DNA from: Mesohalobacter salilacus
GTDB taxonomy: Bacteria > Bacteroidota > Bacteroidia > Flavobacteriales > Flavobacteriaceae
Reading direction: 5' to 3'
Length of the DNA stretch: 64,000 bases
Assembly: GCA_003931895.1 (NCBI GenBank)
Contig: RRZV01000013.1
Coordinates: 34,523 to 98,522, forward strand
Under the pieces are notes generated by a model. The model saw only the letters and a list, made by a program, of their open reading frames with translations. It ran no database searches and was not told the origin of the DNA. Numbering within the stretch: the stretch's first letter is position 1; each line of letters starts with the position of its first letter. This document shows positions 1 through 7,726 of this stretch, piece after piece. Position numbers and translations under genes: made by a program.

Positions 1-1
1 G

Positions 2-1096
2 CAAGATCCTTACCAACAAGCTTTTAAAATTAATTCTTGCTTTGTGGCAGGTAACGTAAGGCGAGCAGTTAATGGCTCTAAAGGGGATTATATTCCTATA
101 TTTTTAAGCGAAATTGACCAACTTTTTCGACGTAATATTTTACCGCTTGATGTGGCTTTTATACATGTATCACCACCCGATAAGCACGGCTATTGCTCGT
201 TGGGTACCTCTATTGACGTCACTATTGCAGCCATGGAAACAGCCAAGTTGGTTGTCGCTCAAATCAACCCACAAGTGCCACGTTCGCATGGCGATGGAAT
301 TATTCATATCAGCCAAATTGACGCTGCTGTCCAAGTAAATGAACCTATTTATGGGCATGATGTCGTTACTCCAAATAGTATAGAAGCTAGTATTGGTAAA
401 AATATTGCCGAGCTTGTTGAAGATGGTGCCACACTTCAAATGGGTATTGGTGCTATTCCCAATGCGGTTTTGAATAATTTGACTAACCATAAACATCTCG
501 GTATCCACACAGAAATGTTCTCTGATGGTATTTTGCCCTTAGTTGAAAAAGGTATCATTTCAGGCGAAAAAAAACGAGTAAAACCAGGCAAAATTGTGAC
601 CTGCTTTGCTATGGGTTCTCAAAAATTATATGACTTTATAGATGATAATCCTTTTGTGCATTTTAAGGAAGCCAATTATACCAATGATACCGCTATAATT
701 CGGCTAAACCCAAAAGTAACAGCCATTAACTCGGCGATTGAAATTGATATTACAGGTCAGGTTTGTGCTGATACTATTGGTCAATTTCAATTTTCGGGTG
801 TTGGCGGTCAAATGGATTTTATACGTGGTGCAGCCTTATCTGATGGTGGTAAAGCTATTATTGCTATGCCATCTGTCACTAAAAAAGGCGTCTCTAAAAT
901 TGTCCCTTTTCTTAATCAAGGGGCTGGCGTAACTACAACCCGTGCGCACGTTCATTATGTAGCGACTGAATACGGTGTGGTTGATTTGTTCGGAAAAAAT
1001 ATGAAACAACGCGCACAGACCCTGACCTCAATCGCCCATCCCGAGCATAGAGAAGCTCTTGAAAAAGCAGCTTTTGATCGGTTTGGAGAGTTTTGA
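2..1096 (+). CDS. Acetyl-CoA hydrolase/transferase family protein, 5' end outside window
   Basis: The reading frame is open from the first full codon at base 2, so the start lies left of the window; 364 codons and a TGA stop are visible. It resembles the acetyl-CoA hydrolase / 4-hydroxybutyrate or succinyl-CoA:acetate CoA-transferase family, which moves CoA between short acyl groups through a glutamyl-CoA intermediate in the cytoplasm. The stretch INSAIEIDITGQ (bases about 722-757) contains the glutamate that is catalytic in characterised family members, and the glycine-rich MGIGAIPNAV segment and GVGGQMDFIRGA segment are typical of the fold. Which acid is the substrate cannot be read from the sequence. 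The GTG at 44 is an internal valine codon, not a start. The neighbour is convergent and unrelated. Confidence 0.85.
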   Translation, partial: QDPYQQAFKINSCFVAGNVRRAVNGSKGDYIPIFLSEIDQLFRRNILPLDVAFIHVSPPDKHGYCSLGTSIDVTIAAMETAKLVVAQINPQVPRSHGDGIIHISQIDAAVQVNEPIYGHDVVTPNSIEASIGKNIAELVEDGATLQMGIGAIPNAVLNNLTNHKHLGIHTEMFSDGILPLVEKGIISGEKKRVKPGKIVTCFAMGSQKLYDFIDDNPFVHFKEANYTNDTAIIRLNPKVTAINSAIEIDITGQVCADTIGQFQFSGVGGQMDFIRGAALSDGGKAIIAMPSVTKKGVSKIVPFLNQGAGVTTTRAHVHYVATEYGVVDLFGKNMKQRAQTLTSIAHPEHREALEKAAFDRFGEF

Positions 1097-1102
1097 TTTT
1101 TG

Positions 1103-1167
1103 AGTTGAAAGTATTAAAGTGTCAAGCTAGATGCTTTAACACATTAACACTTTCAACTTGACACTTT
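1103..1167. repeat. Imperfect inverted repeats between convergent genes
   Basis: Bases 1103-1117 pair with 1144-1158 (14 of 15 positions), and alternatively bases 1116-1126 pair perfectly with 1157-1167. The two pairings share sequence and exclude each other. The position between two convergent stop codons suits a bidirectional terminator, but there is no clear T-run, so this role is inferred. Confidence 0.5.
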
Positions 1168-1181
1168 CAAACTAGTTTTAA

Positions 1182-2474
1182 CTAAGAATTCATAAGATCT
1201 TCAATTTCTTCAATTTCAATCGGAATATTGCGCATGAGATTAAAGGGTTCGCCTTTTTCTTGAATGACAAGATCGTCTTCTAATCTTACGCCAATGCCTT
1301 CTTCGGGAAGGTAAATACCAGGCTCTACAGTAAAAACTTGGTTAGCTTTCATAGGTTCGTGTAATAAGCCATAATCGTGTGTATCGAGACCGATGTGATG
1401 AGATGTGCCATGCATAAAATATTTTTTATACGCTGGCCAATCAGGATCTTCGTTCTGAACATCGGCTTTATCAAGAAGTTTTAAATCGAGTAATTCTGAA
1501 GTCATCATTTTACCAACTTCAACGTGATATTCATCCCAAAGTGTGCCAGGAACAAGTAGTTTTGTGGCTTCTTTTTTAACTTTGTTTACAGCGTTATAAA
1601 TTTGTTTTTGCCGGTCTGTAAACCGTCCTGAAACTGGAATAACGCGCGTCATATCACTACTGTAATTAGCGTATTCTGCACCGACGTCTAACAATATGGC
1701 TTGGCCGTCTTGACATTGGTCTTTGTTTTCTATATAGTGTAAAACTGTAGCATTTTTACCACTGGCAACAATTGGTGTGTAAGCAAAACCTTTAGATCGG
1801 TTGCTTAGAAATTCGTGCATAATTTCTGCTTCAAGTTCAAATTCCCAAACACCGGGTTTAGTATATTTTAAAATTCTTCTGAACGCTTTTTCGGTAATGT
1901 TACAGGCTTGCTGCATGGTATCTAATTCTAATTGGTGCTTAACAGAACGTAGGCGTTGTAAAATCGGGTTACTCTTAGCGACTTGATGTGCAGGATAATT
2001 TTCTTTAAGCCATGTGTTAAAACGGTCTTCGCGTGTTTTGGTATCGTGATTGGCACGATAATGCTCGTTGGTATTGATGTAAACGGTATCGGTTTGCGAC
2101 ATGAGTTCGTGAAAGATTTTATGAAAATCTTTTAACCAATAGACAGTTTTGATTCCTGAAGTTTCAAAAGCTTTGTCTTTATCTAATTTTTCGCCTTCCC
2201 ACACGGCAATATGGGGGTTGGTTTCTTTAAGGAATAAAATTTCTTTGTGTTTGTCTTTTGGGGCGTCTGGAAATAACACTAAAATACTCTCTTCTTGGTC
2301 AACGCCACTGAGGTAGTAAATGTTTCTATCCTGTTGAAATGGAATGGTGCTGTCTGCTCCAATAGGGTAAATATCATTGGAATTGAAAACCGCTAAGGCA
2401 TTAGGTTTCATTTCTGATGAAAAGTTTTTGCGATTTTCTATGAATAGTTGTTTGTCTATGGGTTGATATCTCAT
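1182..2474 (-). CDS. pepP: Xaa-Pro aminopeptidase (aminopeptidase P, M24B)
   Basis: 430 residues, the usual length for the family. The enzyme removes an N-terminal residue that precedes proline and needs two metal ions, normally manganese. Residues 1-170 look like the aminopeptidase P N-terminal domain and 180-420 are the pita-bread M24 domain. The five expected metal ligands are visible: Asp263 (LLDVGAEY), Asp274 (SSDMTR), His359 (HGTSHHIGLDTHDYG), Glu384 (VEPGIY) and Glu399 (GVRLEDD). There is no signal peptide, so it should be cytoplasmic. The ATG at 2474 follows a TATTTTTG box on the minus strand by 16 bases. It is transcribed alone. Confidence 0.93.
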   Translation of the reverse strand: MRYQPIDKQLFIENRKNFSSEMKPNALAVFNSNDIYPIGADSTIPFQQDRNIYYLSGVDQEESILVLFPDAPKDKHKEILFLKETNPHIAVWEGEKLDKDKAFETSGIKTVYWLKDFHKIFHELMSQTDTVYINTNEHYRANHDTKTREDRFNTWLKENYPAHQVAKSNPILQRLRSVKHQLELDTMQQACNITEKAFRRILKYTKPGVWEFELEAEIMHEFLSNRSKGFAYTPIVASGKNATVLHYIENKDQCQDGQAILLDVGAEYANYSSDMTRVIPVSGRFTDRQKQIYNAVNKVKKEATKLLVPGTLWDEYHVEVGKMMTSELLDLKLLDKADVQNEDPDWPAYKKYFMHGTSHHIGLDTHDYGLLHEPMKANQVFTVEPGIYLPEEGIGVRLEDDLVIQEKGEPFNLMRNIPIEIEEIEDLMNS

Positions 2475-2490
2475 AAATTTTTGTTTTGCT

Positions 2491-2498
2491 CAAAAATA
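2491..2498 (-). promoter_or_regulatory. Putative sigma-A -7 box for pepP
   Basis: The minus strand reads TATTTTTG, a full match to the Bacteroidota consensus TAnnTTTG, 16 bases before the pepP start. No TTG is found at the usual -33 distance. Confidence 0.5.
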
Positions 2499-2564
2499 CA
2501 AATTTGAAAACGTTTCTATAAGTGTAAATCTTAAAAATTAAAAGTGTATCGGTGATTAGGATTT

Positions 2565-2705
2565 GCGACAGTGGTAGAAGCGGTAGCCCGTAACATAAGC
2601 GGCTTTAACAAAGTCACGACAAAAAAGCGACCGCAGGAAGCTCTTTTTGGAAGTAGACTTTTTAAGCCGGTTATGGCGGACTATAGCGGATAACACGGCT
2701 GTCGC
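2565..2705 (+). ncRNA. Structured RNA-like element A (paralogue of 52598-52745)
   Basis: The stretch is more GC-rich than its surroundings and folds into one long arm: 2565-2571 pairs with 2699-2705 (GCGACAG/CTGTCGC), 2588-2594 with 2670-2676, 2600-2605 with 2664-2669, 2610-2615 with 2656-2661, and 2621-2628 roughly with 2640-2648. Between the closing and inner stems are unpaired motifs AAGCGGTAG (2578-2586) and ATAGCGGATAA (2683-2693). The minus-strand element at 52598-52745 has the same plan, similar internal-loop motifs and the same apical GCGACC, but different arm sequences that also pair. The family might be the flavobacterial flavo-1 RNA; this is inference. It lies just before the mce promoter box, so it could also be a cis element or a dispersed repeat. 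Confidence 0.6.
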
Positions 2706-2720
2706 CATAAAAATAATTTA

Positions 2721-2728
2721 TATCTTTG
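2721..2728 (+). promoter_or_regulatory. Putative -7 box for methylmalonyl-CoA epimerase
   Basis: TATCTTTG matches TAnnTTTG and lies 12 bases before the ATG at 2741. Its presence argues against the upstream TTG at 2726, which falls inside the box, as the start codon. Confidence 0.55.
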
Positions 2729-2740
2729 AAATTAAAAAAG

Positions 2741-3145
2741 ATGAGAAAGATTGAGCATTTGGGTATTGCTGTAAAAGATATAGATGCGGCAACTAAAACC
2801 TACGAGGCTTTGCTCGGGAAATCGGCTTACCAATCTGAAGCTGTTGAAAGTGAAGGTGTTAAAACGGTGTTTTTTAAAACCGGAGAAAGTAAAATCGAAC
2901 TTTTAGGTGCGACACGAGAGGATTCGCCGATTGCAAAATATATCGAAAAACGCGGCGAAGGAATTCATCATATCGCTTTTGACGTGGCTGATATTGAGGC
3001 TGAGATTAAAAGGTTGAAATCCGAAGGGTTTCAACTGATAAGTGACAAACCCAAAGCTGGCGCGGACAACAAGCGTATTGCTTTTTTGCATCCTAAGTCG
3101 TCGCATGGCGTTTTAGTGGAACTTTGTGAGGAGATAAAACCTTAG
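2741..3145 (+). CDS. mce: Methylmalonyl-CoA epimerase
   Basis: 134 residues from the ATG at 2741; the in-frame TTG at 2726 is rejected because it overlaps a promoter-like box and family members begin with the KIEHLGIAV strand. The enzyme interconverts (2R)- and (2S)-methylmalonyl-CoA in propionate metabolism. It is a glyoxalase/VOC fold of two repeated beta-alpha-beta units; the metal-ligand histidines are visible in IEHLGIAV near the N-terminus and in GIHHIAFDV in the middle, and the C-terminal VELCE supplies the acidic ligand. No mutase genes lie in the window, so the pathway partner is elsewhere. The gene appears monocistronic. Confidence 0.92.
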   Translation: MRKIEHLGIAVKDIDAATKTYEALLGKSAYQSEAVESEGVKTVFFKTGESKIELLGATREDSPIAKYIEKRGEGIHHIAFDVADIEAEIKRLKSEGFQLISDKPKAGADNKRIAFLHPKSSHGVLVELCEEIKP

Positions 3146-3216
3146 TTACAAACTTGAAAAATTGAAAAGAATTATGAAAAAAACACCTTTAGCTGTCATG
3201 AAATTTAAAAAAGTTC

Positions 3217-3246
3217 TTGCCTATTTGATTAAATGCTTTACTTTTG
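3217..3246 (+). promoter_or_regulatory. Promoter of the CAU tRNA gene
   Basis: TTG at 3217-3219, a 19-base spacer, then TACTTTTG at 3239-3246. This matches the Bacteroidota sigma-A arrangement TTG-N(17-20)-TAnnTTTG. The tRNA starts 38 bases after the box. Confidence 0.7.
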
Positions 3247-3284
3247 CAAACTGATTTCTTTTTAATTAAAGAGTTAAAAATATT

Positions 3285-3358
3285 GGTCCTATAACTCAGT
3301 TGGTTAGAGTATCTGACTCATAATCAGAAAGTCCCTGGTTCGAGCCCAGGTGGGACCA
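3285..3358 (+). tRNA. tRNA with CAU anticodon (Met elongator or Ile2)
   Basis: 74 nucleotides fold as a cloverleaf: acceptor 3285-3291 pairs with 3351-3357, anticodon stem TCTGA/TCAGA encloses the loop CTCATAA, giving anticodon CAU, and the T arm has the usual GGTTCGAGCCC core. CCA is not encoded. An elongator methionine tRNA and a lysidine-modified isoleucine tRNA both carry CAU; the sequence alone does not decide safely, although elongator Met is my first guess. Confidence 0.93.
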
Positions 3359-3365
3359 CTTGAAT

Positions 3366-3407
3366 AAACCCTAATGCGTTGATTTTCAATTGTGTTAGGG
3401 TTTTTTT
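3366..3407 (+). terminator. Terminator after the CAU tRNA
   Basis: AAACCCTAA (3366-3374) pairs with TTAGGGTTT (3395-3403), followed by a run of T. Confidence 0.75.
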
Positions 3408-3436
3408 AGTGTTTAAATTATACGATTTATGTAAAA

Positions 3437-3467
3437 TAAAAAACGCTGCTCATTTTGAACAGCGTTT
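3437..3467 (-). terminator. Terminator of the cold-shock gene
   Basis: On the minus strand AAACGCTG (3467-3460) pairs with CAGCGTTT (3448-3441), followed by a T-rich run. It lies 31 bases beyond the stop of the cold-shock gene. Confidence 0.75.
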
Positions 3468-3497
3468 GTAAGAAAAACAATAAATAATTTTTATTAT

Positions 3498-3689
3498 TTA
3501 GAGGATACGAACATTTGTAGCGTTCATACCTTTTCTGCCTTCTTCTTCAGTGTACTCAACTTGATCGCCTTCTTCAAGGGTTTCGCCGTTAAGACCTGTA
3601 ACGTGGACAAATATGTCCTTTCCGGTTTCGTCGTTTGTAATGAATCCATAACCTTTAGACTCATTAAAAAATTTAACTGTACCTTCCAT
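3498..3689 (-). CDS. Cold-shock domain protein (CspA family)
   Basis: 63 residues, a single cold-shock domain. These small cytoplasmic proteins bind single-stranded RNA and DNA and melt RNA structure. The two RNA-binding motifs are visible: KGYGFI (RNP1, about residues 13-18) and DIFVH (RNP2, about 25-29). The protein is very acidic in its second half, as usual for this group. It is monocistronic, with its own -7 box and a strong terminator. The leader is short (about 25 bases), so the long thermosensor leader of enterobacterial cspA is absent. Temperature control cannot be judged from sequence. Confidence 0.95.
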   Translation of the reverse strand: MEGTVKFFNESKGYGFITNDETGKDIFVHVTGLNGETLEEGDQVEYTEEEGRKGMNATNVRIL

Positions 3690-3719
3690 AAAATAAATAA
3701 ATAATTAATTAATAAAGTG

Positions 3720-3727
3720 CAAACATA
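3720..3727 (-). promoter_or_regulatory. Putative -7 box for the cold-shock gene
   Basis: The minus strand reads TATGTTTG (TAnnTTTG), 31 bases before the ATG at 3689. No convincing -33 TTG is present. Confidence 0.5.
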
Positions 3728-3863
3728 CAATTTAATTTAAGATGATTTAAATTTTTGATGTTAATAAATTATTTTTTAAGGGTTTAGGTCGTTTTAATTT
3801 TTCTATTTTAATATAATTTAAATTATCTAACAAATACCTTCGCTCACCTATTTAGAAAATTAT

Positions 3864-3871
3864 TACTTTTG
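3864..3871 (+). promoter_or_regulatory. Putative -7 box for the M48 protease gene
   Basis: TACTTTTG matches TAnnTTTG and lies 17 bases before the ATG at 3889. Confidence 0.45.
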
Positions 3872-3888
3872 AAGTAAATATAAATGAC

Positions 3889-4710
3889 ATGAAAATAAAA
3901 TCTATTTCACTGATTGCTTTTACAGTTTTGATGTTGGTTAATTGTAATACTAACCCTTTTACAGGTAAAAAAACCATGGCATTTGTTTCAAATGAAAAGC
4001 TGATACCAATGTCGTTTCAGCAATACAATCAGGTTTTAAATGAAAGTAAAGTTCTAAAAGACACAAAAGAAGCAGAAACACTCAAACGTGTTGGTAATAA
4101 GATAAAAGTTGCAGCTGAACGATGGCTAGATGCCAATGGTTATCAAGGTTATACAAAGGATTATGAATGGGAATTTAACCTCATTGATGATGACATAGTA
4201 AATGCTTGGGCAATGCCAGGTGGGAAAGTGGCTTTTTACACTGGGATTTTACCTATCGCAGAAAATGAAAGAGGTATTGCTACGATTATGGGACACGAAG
4301 TTGCCCATGCTTTAGCTAATCACGGTCAACAGCGTATGAGTGCAGGCATTTTACAACAAGCTGGTGCGGTAGCTGGCTCAATTGCTCTAAGTGACCAAGA
4401 CCCAGAAGTTCAACAAGGTTTTATGACTGCTTATGGCGCAGGTTCTCAAGTATTGGGCATGCTGCCTTTTAGCCGAAAACACGAAACCGAAGCCGACAGA
4501 ATTGGGTTAACACTAATGGCTATTGCAGGCTATGACCCAACGGATGCCTACAAACTGTGGCAGCGTATGGCAGATGCAGGAAATGGCGAACAACCTCCAG
4601 AATTTTTAAGTACGCACCCATCTCATGACACTAGAATTTCTAACCTCAAAGATTGGGCTCCTGACGCTATAGAAACAGCTAAAAAGTTTGGCGTTACTTC
4701 GTTTAAATAA
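3889..4710 (+). CDS. M48 family metalloprotease, lipoprotein
   Basis: 273 residues. The N-terminus is a lipoprotein signal with the lipobox cysteine at residue 19 (LVNC). The zinc site HEVAH lies at residues 136-140 and the third-ligand segment ETEAD at 199-203, as in the BepA/LoiP group of M48 enzymes that handle misassembled outer-membrane proteins. The C-terminal STHPSHDTRI is also typical of that group. It is therefore probably an envelope quality-control protease anchored in a membrane facing the periplasm; the substrate is unknown. The transporter gene 20 bases downstream on the same strand may be co-transcribed, without an obvious functional link. Confidence 0.9.
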   Translation: MKIKSISLIAFTVLMLVNCNTNPFTGKKTMAFVSNEKLIPMSFQQYNQVLNESKVLKDTKEAETLKRVGNKIKVAAERWLDANGYQGYTKDYEWEFNLIDDDIVNAWAMPGGKVAFYTGILPIAENERGIATIMGHEVAHALANHGQQRMSAGILQQAGAVAGSIALSDQDPEVQQGFMTAYGAGSQVLGMLPFSRKHETEADRIGLTLMAIAGYDPTDAYKLWQRMADAGNGEQPPEFLSTHPSHDTRISNLKDWAPDAIETAKKFGVTSFK

Positions 4711-4730
4711 AGATAAAACAAAATTATTTC

Positions 4731-6059
4731 ATGAAGTCAATTTTATCTAAAGGACATCCAAAATTGCTTCATGCTTGGGCTTTTTACGATTGGGCCAATT
4801 CGGTTTATAGTTTAGTCATTTCGTCTGCAATTTTTCCTATTTATTACGGTGCTTTAACGTTGACTAAAAATGCAGATGGTCAAGTCATCAATGATCGTGT
4901 AGAGTTTTTAGGCTTTTCTTTTAATAACGATGCGTTAATCAGCTATACTACAGCTTTAGCTTTTTTAATAATTGTCATAATAAGTCCTATTTTGAGTGGG
5001 ATTGCAGATAATTTAGGCAACAAAAAACGCTTTATGCAGTTTTTCTGCTATCTCGGCGGAATATCATGTATTGGACTCTATTTTTTTCAAATGGAACTTT
5101 TGGGTATTGGTCTCATGTTTTATCTTTTAGGTTTAATTGGCTTTTGGGGCAGTTTGGTGTTTTACAATTCCTATTTGCCCGATATTGCGCATAAGCATCA
5201 ACAAGATCAAGTTAGTGCTAAAGGCTTTTCGTTAGGCTATATTGGGAGCGTGATTTTATTAGCGCTTTGTTTAGGTATGATACTCAACTACGAGATGTTA
5301 GGCTTTGAAAGCGAAAGTTTACCAACGCGATTATCTTTTGTTTTAACTGGAATTTGGTGGATTGGTTTTAGTCAATATAGTTTTTTTTATTTACCCCAGG
5401 TTAAAAATGAAGACTCGAAACCGCTAAAGCAAATCATTTATGGCGGCTACAAAGAGTTGAGACAAGTCTATAGAAAAATTAAATCTGAAGACCGGTTCAA
5501 ACACTTTTTAACGGCTTTTTTCTTGTATAGTATTGCAGTACAAACCATCATGCTTATTGCAACTTATTTTGGTGTTAAAGAAATTCAATGGCCAAAAGGT
5601 GATGCCACAACTGGACTGATTAGAAGTATTTTATTGATTCAATTGGTGGCGATTGCTGGAGCTTATTTTGCAGCTAGGTTGACTAAATTTTATGCTAATG
5701 AACGTGTACTTATCGGTATCAATATCATTTGGGTTGGGGTTTGTATTTATGCCTTTTTTATTCAGACTCCTGTGCAATTTTATATCGCTGCCTTTTTTGT
5801 GGGGTTAGTCATGGGTGCTATTCAAAGTTTGTCGCGATCCACTTTTTCAAAATATATTCCAGAAACGGAAACCGATACCACCTCATTTTTTAGTTTTTAC
5901 GATGTCACTGAAAAAATAGGTATTGTCATTGGTATGAGTATTTATGCCTTAATTGCGCAATTAACTGGTAATGTGCGCTACGCCATATTGGTACTTTTGC
6001 TTTGTTTTGTGCTTGGAATATTTAAACTTTTTCAAATTGTAAAATTATCTAAAAGATAG
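4731..6059 (+). CDS. MFS transporter, UMF1/Atg22-like
   Basis: 442 residues with about twelve hydrophobic segments. The opening HAWAFYDWANSVYS is characteristic of the UMF1 family (related to yeast Atg22, a vacuolar amino-acid exporter), and an SRSTFSKYIPE segment near residue 365 is also typical. The family is assumed to move small solutes across the inner membrane; the bacterial substrates are unknown. It starts 20 bases after the M48 gene and may share its promoter. Nothing unusual in length or composition. Confidence 0.88.
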   Translation: MKSILSKGHPKLLHAWAFYDWANSVYSLVISSAIFPIYYGALTLTKNADGQVINDRVEFLGFSFNNDALISYTTALAFLIIVIISPILSGIADNLGNKKRFMQFFCYLGGISCIGLYFFQMELLGIGLMFYLLGLIGFWGSLVFYNSYLPDIAHKHQQDQVSAKGFSLGYIGSVILLALCLGMILNYEMLGFESESLPTRLSFVLTGIWWIGFSQYSFFYLPQVKNEDSKPLKQIIYGGYKELRQVYRKIKSEDRFKHFLTAFFLYSIAVQTIMLIATYFGVKEIQWPKGDATTGLIRSILLIQLVAIAGAYFAARLTKFYANERVLIGINIIWVGVCIYAFFIQTPVQFYIAAFFVGLVMGAIQSLSRSTFSKYIPETETDTTSFFSFYDVTEKIGIVIGMSIYALIAQLTGNVRYAILVLLLCFVLGIFKLFQIVKLSKR

Positions 6060-6127
6060 AACCATCTCATTTTTAACACTTTAAAGCTTAGTTATAAGTC
6101 TGAAAAAATTATATTTACATTATTAAA

Positions 6128-6691
6128 ATGCTTTATATGAGTTTGAATCTTAAATATTTATTCTTCTTAAGCTTTATTTTCCTGACAGTGCTGTCTTGTT
6201 CAAATGAACCTTTTGAAGGCGAACTAATTTCAGTAGACCCTGATGTTGGCACCGGTGATGAAAATCCTGATGATGAAGATAATGAGGAGCCAGCTGAAAC
6301 GATTTACGCCACTGCAAAATTAGATGGTGAACCTTTTGTTGGTAACTTATTTGAAGTTGAAAACATCAATGAAAATGCTATACGCTTATCTTTTTTTTCA
6401 GACTTACAGCAACAAATTTATTTAATCCTATCATTACCTCCAGTTGTAGGTGTTTTTGATGTGACTTCTACAGAAAATTCAGAATTTGTGTATTCAGGTG
6501 CTTTTGTGAATTCTGTTGGGAATGTTTCTGAAAGTACATTCAATTCTATAGCCAATTCTGGCACGATTGAAATTCTAAATTATAATTCCCAAACTGGGAA
6601 ACTCAGTGGTAAGTTTGCATTTGATGTAGTAACTTTCAATAATAACGGTATCGTTATTTCTGACGGGGAGTTTGAGGTGATTTTGGAATAA
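6128..6691 (+). CDS. Putative lipoprotein of unknown function
   Basis: 187 residues (or 184 if the second ATG at 6137 is used). A hydrophobic signal ends in the lipobox LSCSNEP, then a linker very rich in Asp and Glu, then a beta-rich domain of about 130 residues beginning TIYATAKLDGEPF. The pattern resembles the flavobacterial lipoproteins grouped as DUF6252, but I cannot confirm the family without a profile search. It should be attached to the outer membrane, the acidic linker possibly acting as an export tether for surface display. Its stop is 3 bases from the convergent stop of the next gene. Confidence 0.7.
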   Translation: MLYMSLNLKYLFFLSFIFLTVLSCSNEPFEGELISVDPDVGTGDENPDDEDNEEPAETIYATAKLDGEPFVGNLFEVENINENAIRLSFFSDLQQQIYLILSLPPVVGVFDVTSTENSEFVYSGAFVNSVGNVSESTFNSIANSGTIEILNYNSQTGKLSGKFAFDVVTFNNNGIVISDGEFEVILE

Positions 6692-6693
6692 AA

Positions 6694-6921
6694 TCAATCA
6701 AAAATCGCCTTTACAATCGTCATAATCCCTTTAAAAATACAAAACATGGCGCCAAAAAAAAGCAAAAATCCTATGATAACGACTGGTAAAAAGTAAGCAT
6801 GCTCTTGATTATTAAATGCTGAATACAAAACAGATGGACCTAAAAGCGATAGCGGTAAAGCTACTGCTAAATATTTGATCCCTTTTTTAAGTAACTCTTT
6901 ATTGGTGTGTTTTCTGTCCAT
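6694..6921 (-). CDS. Small two-helix membrane protein (DUF6095-like)
   Basis: 75 residues from the ATG at 6921, which overlaps the end of murQ by 23 bases in another frame; an ATG at 6954 would add 11 residues deeper inside murQ and is less likely. Two hydrophobic segments (about residues 17-35 and 44-70) follow a Lys-rich start (KHTNKELLKKGIKYL). It resembles a small uncharacterised flavobacterial membrane family (DUF6095 by memory). The overlap implies translation coupled to murQ; no function can be inferred. Confidence 0.75.
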   Translation of the reverse strand: MDRKHTNKELLKKGIKYLAVALPLSLLGPSVLYSAFNNQEHAYFLPVVIIGFLLFFGAMFCIFKGIMTIVKAIFD

Positions 6922-7726
6922 ATGCGATGGCTTGTCTGACGCTTTGATGTTCATCTAATAAGGCTTTAGCTTGAGTTTCGTCGATATGTAAAGCTTCTCG
7001 AATCATCTGTACTCCTCGATTGACGAGCTTGTGATTACTCAACTGCATATCTACCATTTTGTGACCTTTCACGCGATCGAGTTTTATCATTAAGGCAGTA
7101 GATATCATATTCAAAATCATTTTTTGTGCAGTGCCGGCTTTCATCCGTGAACTACCAGTGATCACTTCTGGGCCGACAACTACTTCTATAGGGAAATCAA
7201 CAGCATTGGCTAATGGACTTTTAGGATTACAAGTGATGCAACCCGTTGGGATGTCGTGTGATTTACAATCCTTTACCGCGCCAAGCACATAAGGTGTTGT
7301 GCCTGATGCAGCAATACCAATCACGATATCGCGTTTGTGTATATTGTATGCTTTTAGATCTTGCCACCCTAATTCAGTATTGTCTTCGGCAAACTCTACC
7401 GCTTTTCTAATGGCTTGATCACCGCCAGCAATAAGCCCAATCACCACATCATCACTCACGCCAAAGGTTGGTGGGCACTCACTCGCATCTAAAATTCCAA
7501 GTCGTCCGCTTGTGCCTGCACCTATGTAGAATAATCTTCCGCCAGATTTAACTTGTTTAATTACGCTTTCAATTAAATTTTTGATTTGGGGTAAAACTTC
7601 TTCAACAGCTTGTGCAACAGTTTTGTCTTCATTATTAATTATTTCAGTTAATTCTGAAACTGATTTTTGTTCTAAATCATTATAATTAGAATTCTGTTCG
7701 GTTATTTTTTTAAAATCTTCAGCCAT
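6899..7726 (-). CDS. murQ: N-acetylmuramic acid 6-phosphate etherase
   Basis: 275 residues with the sugar-isomerase (SIS) fold. The enzyme cleaves the lactyl ether of MurNAc-6-phosphate to give GlcNAc-6-phosphate and lactate in cell-wall sugar recycling. The phosphate-binding loop IGAGTSGRLGILDASECPP sits near residues 68-86 and the second conserved stretch GSSRMKAGTAQKMILNM near 191-207; both match MurQ rather than other SIS proteins. Its ATG shares one base with the stop of the DUF4249 lipoprotein gene, so it is translationally coupled to a TonB-receptor/lipoprotein pair. No phosphotransferase or MurNAc kinase gene is present to supply the substrate; it must be encoded elsewhere. Confidence 0.95.
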   Translation of the reverse strand: MAEDFKKITEQNSNYNDLEQKSVSELTEIINNEDKTVAQAVEEVLPQIKNLIESVIKQVKSGGRLFYIGAGTSGRLGILDASECPPTFGVSDDVVIGLIAGGDQAIRKAVEFAEDNTELGWQDLKAYNIHKRDIVIGIAASGTTPYVLGAVKDCKSHDIPTGCITCNPKSPLANAVDFPIEVVVGPEVITGSSRMKAGTAQKMILNMISTALMIKLDRVKGHKMVDMQLSNHKLVNRGVQMIREALHIDETQAKALLDEHQSVRQAIAYGQKTHQ

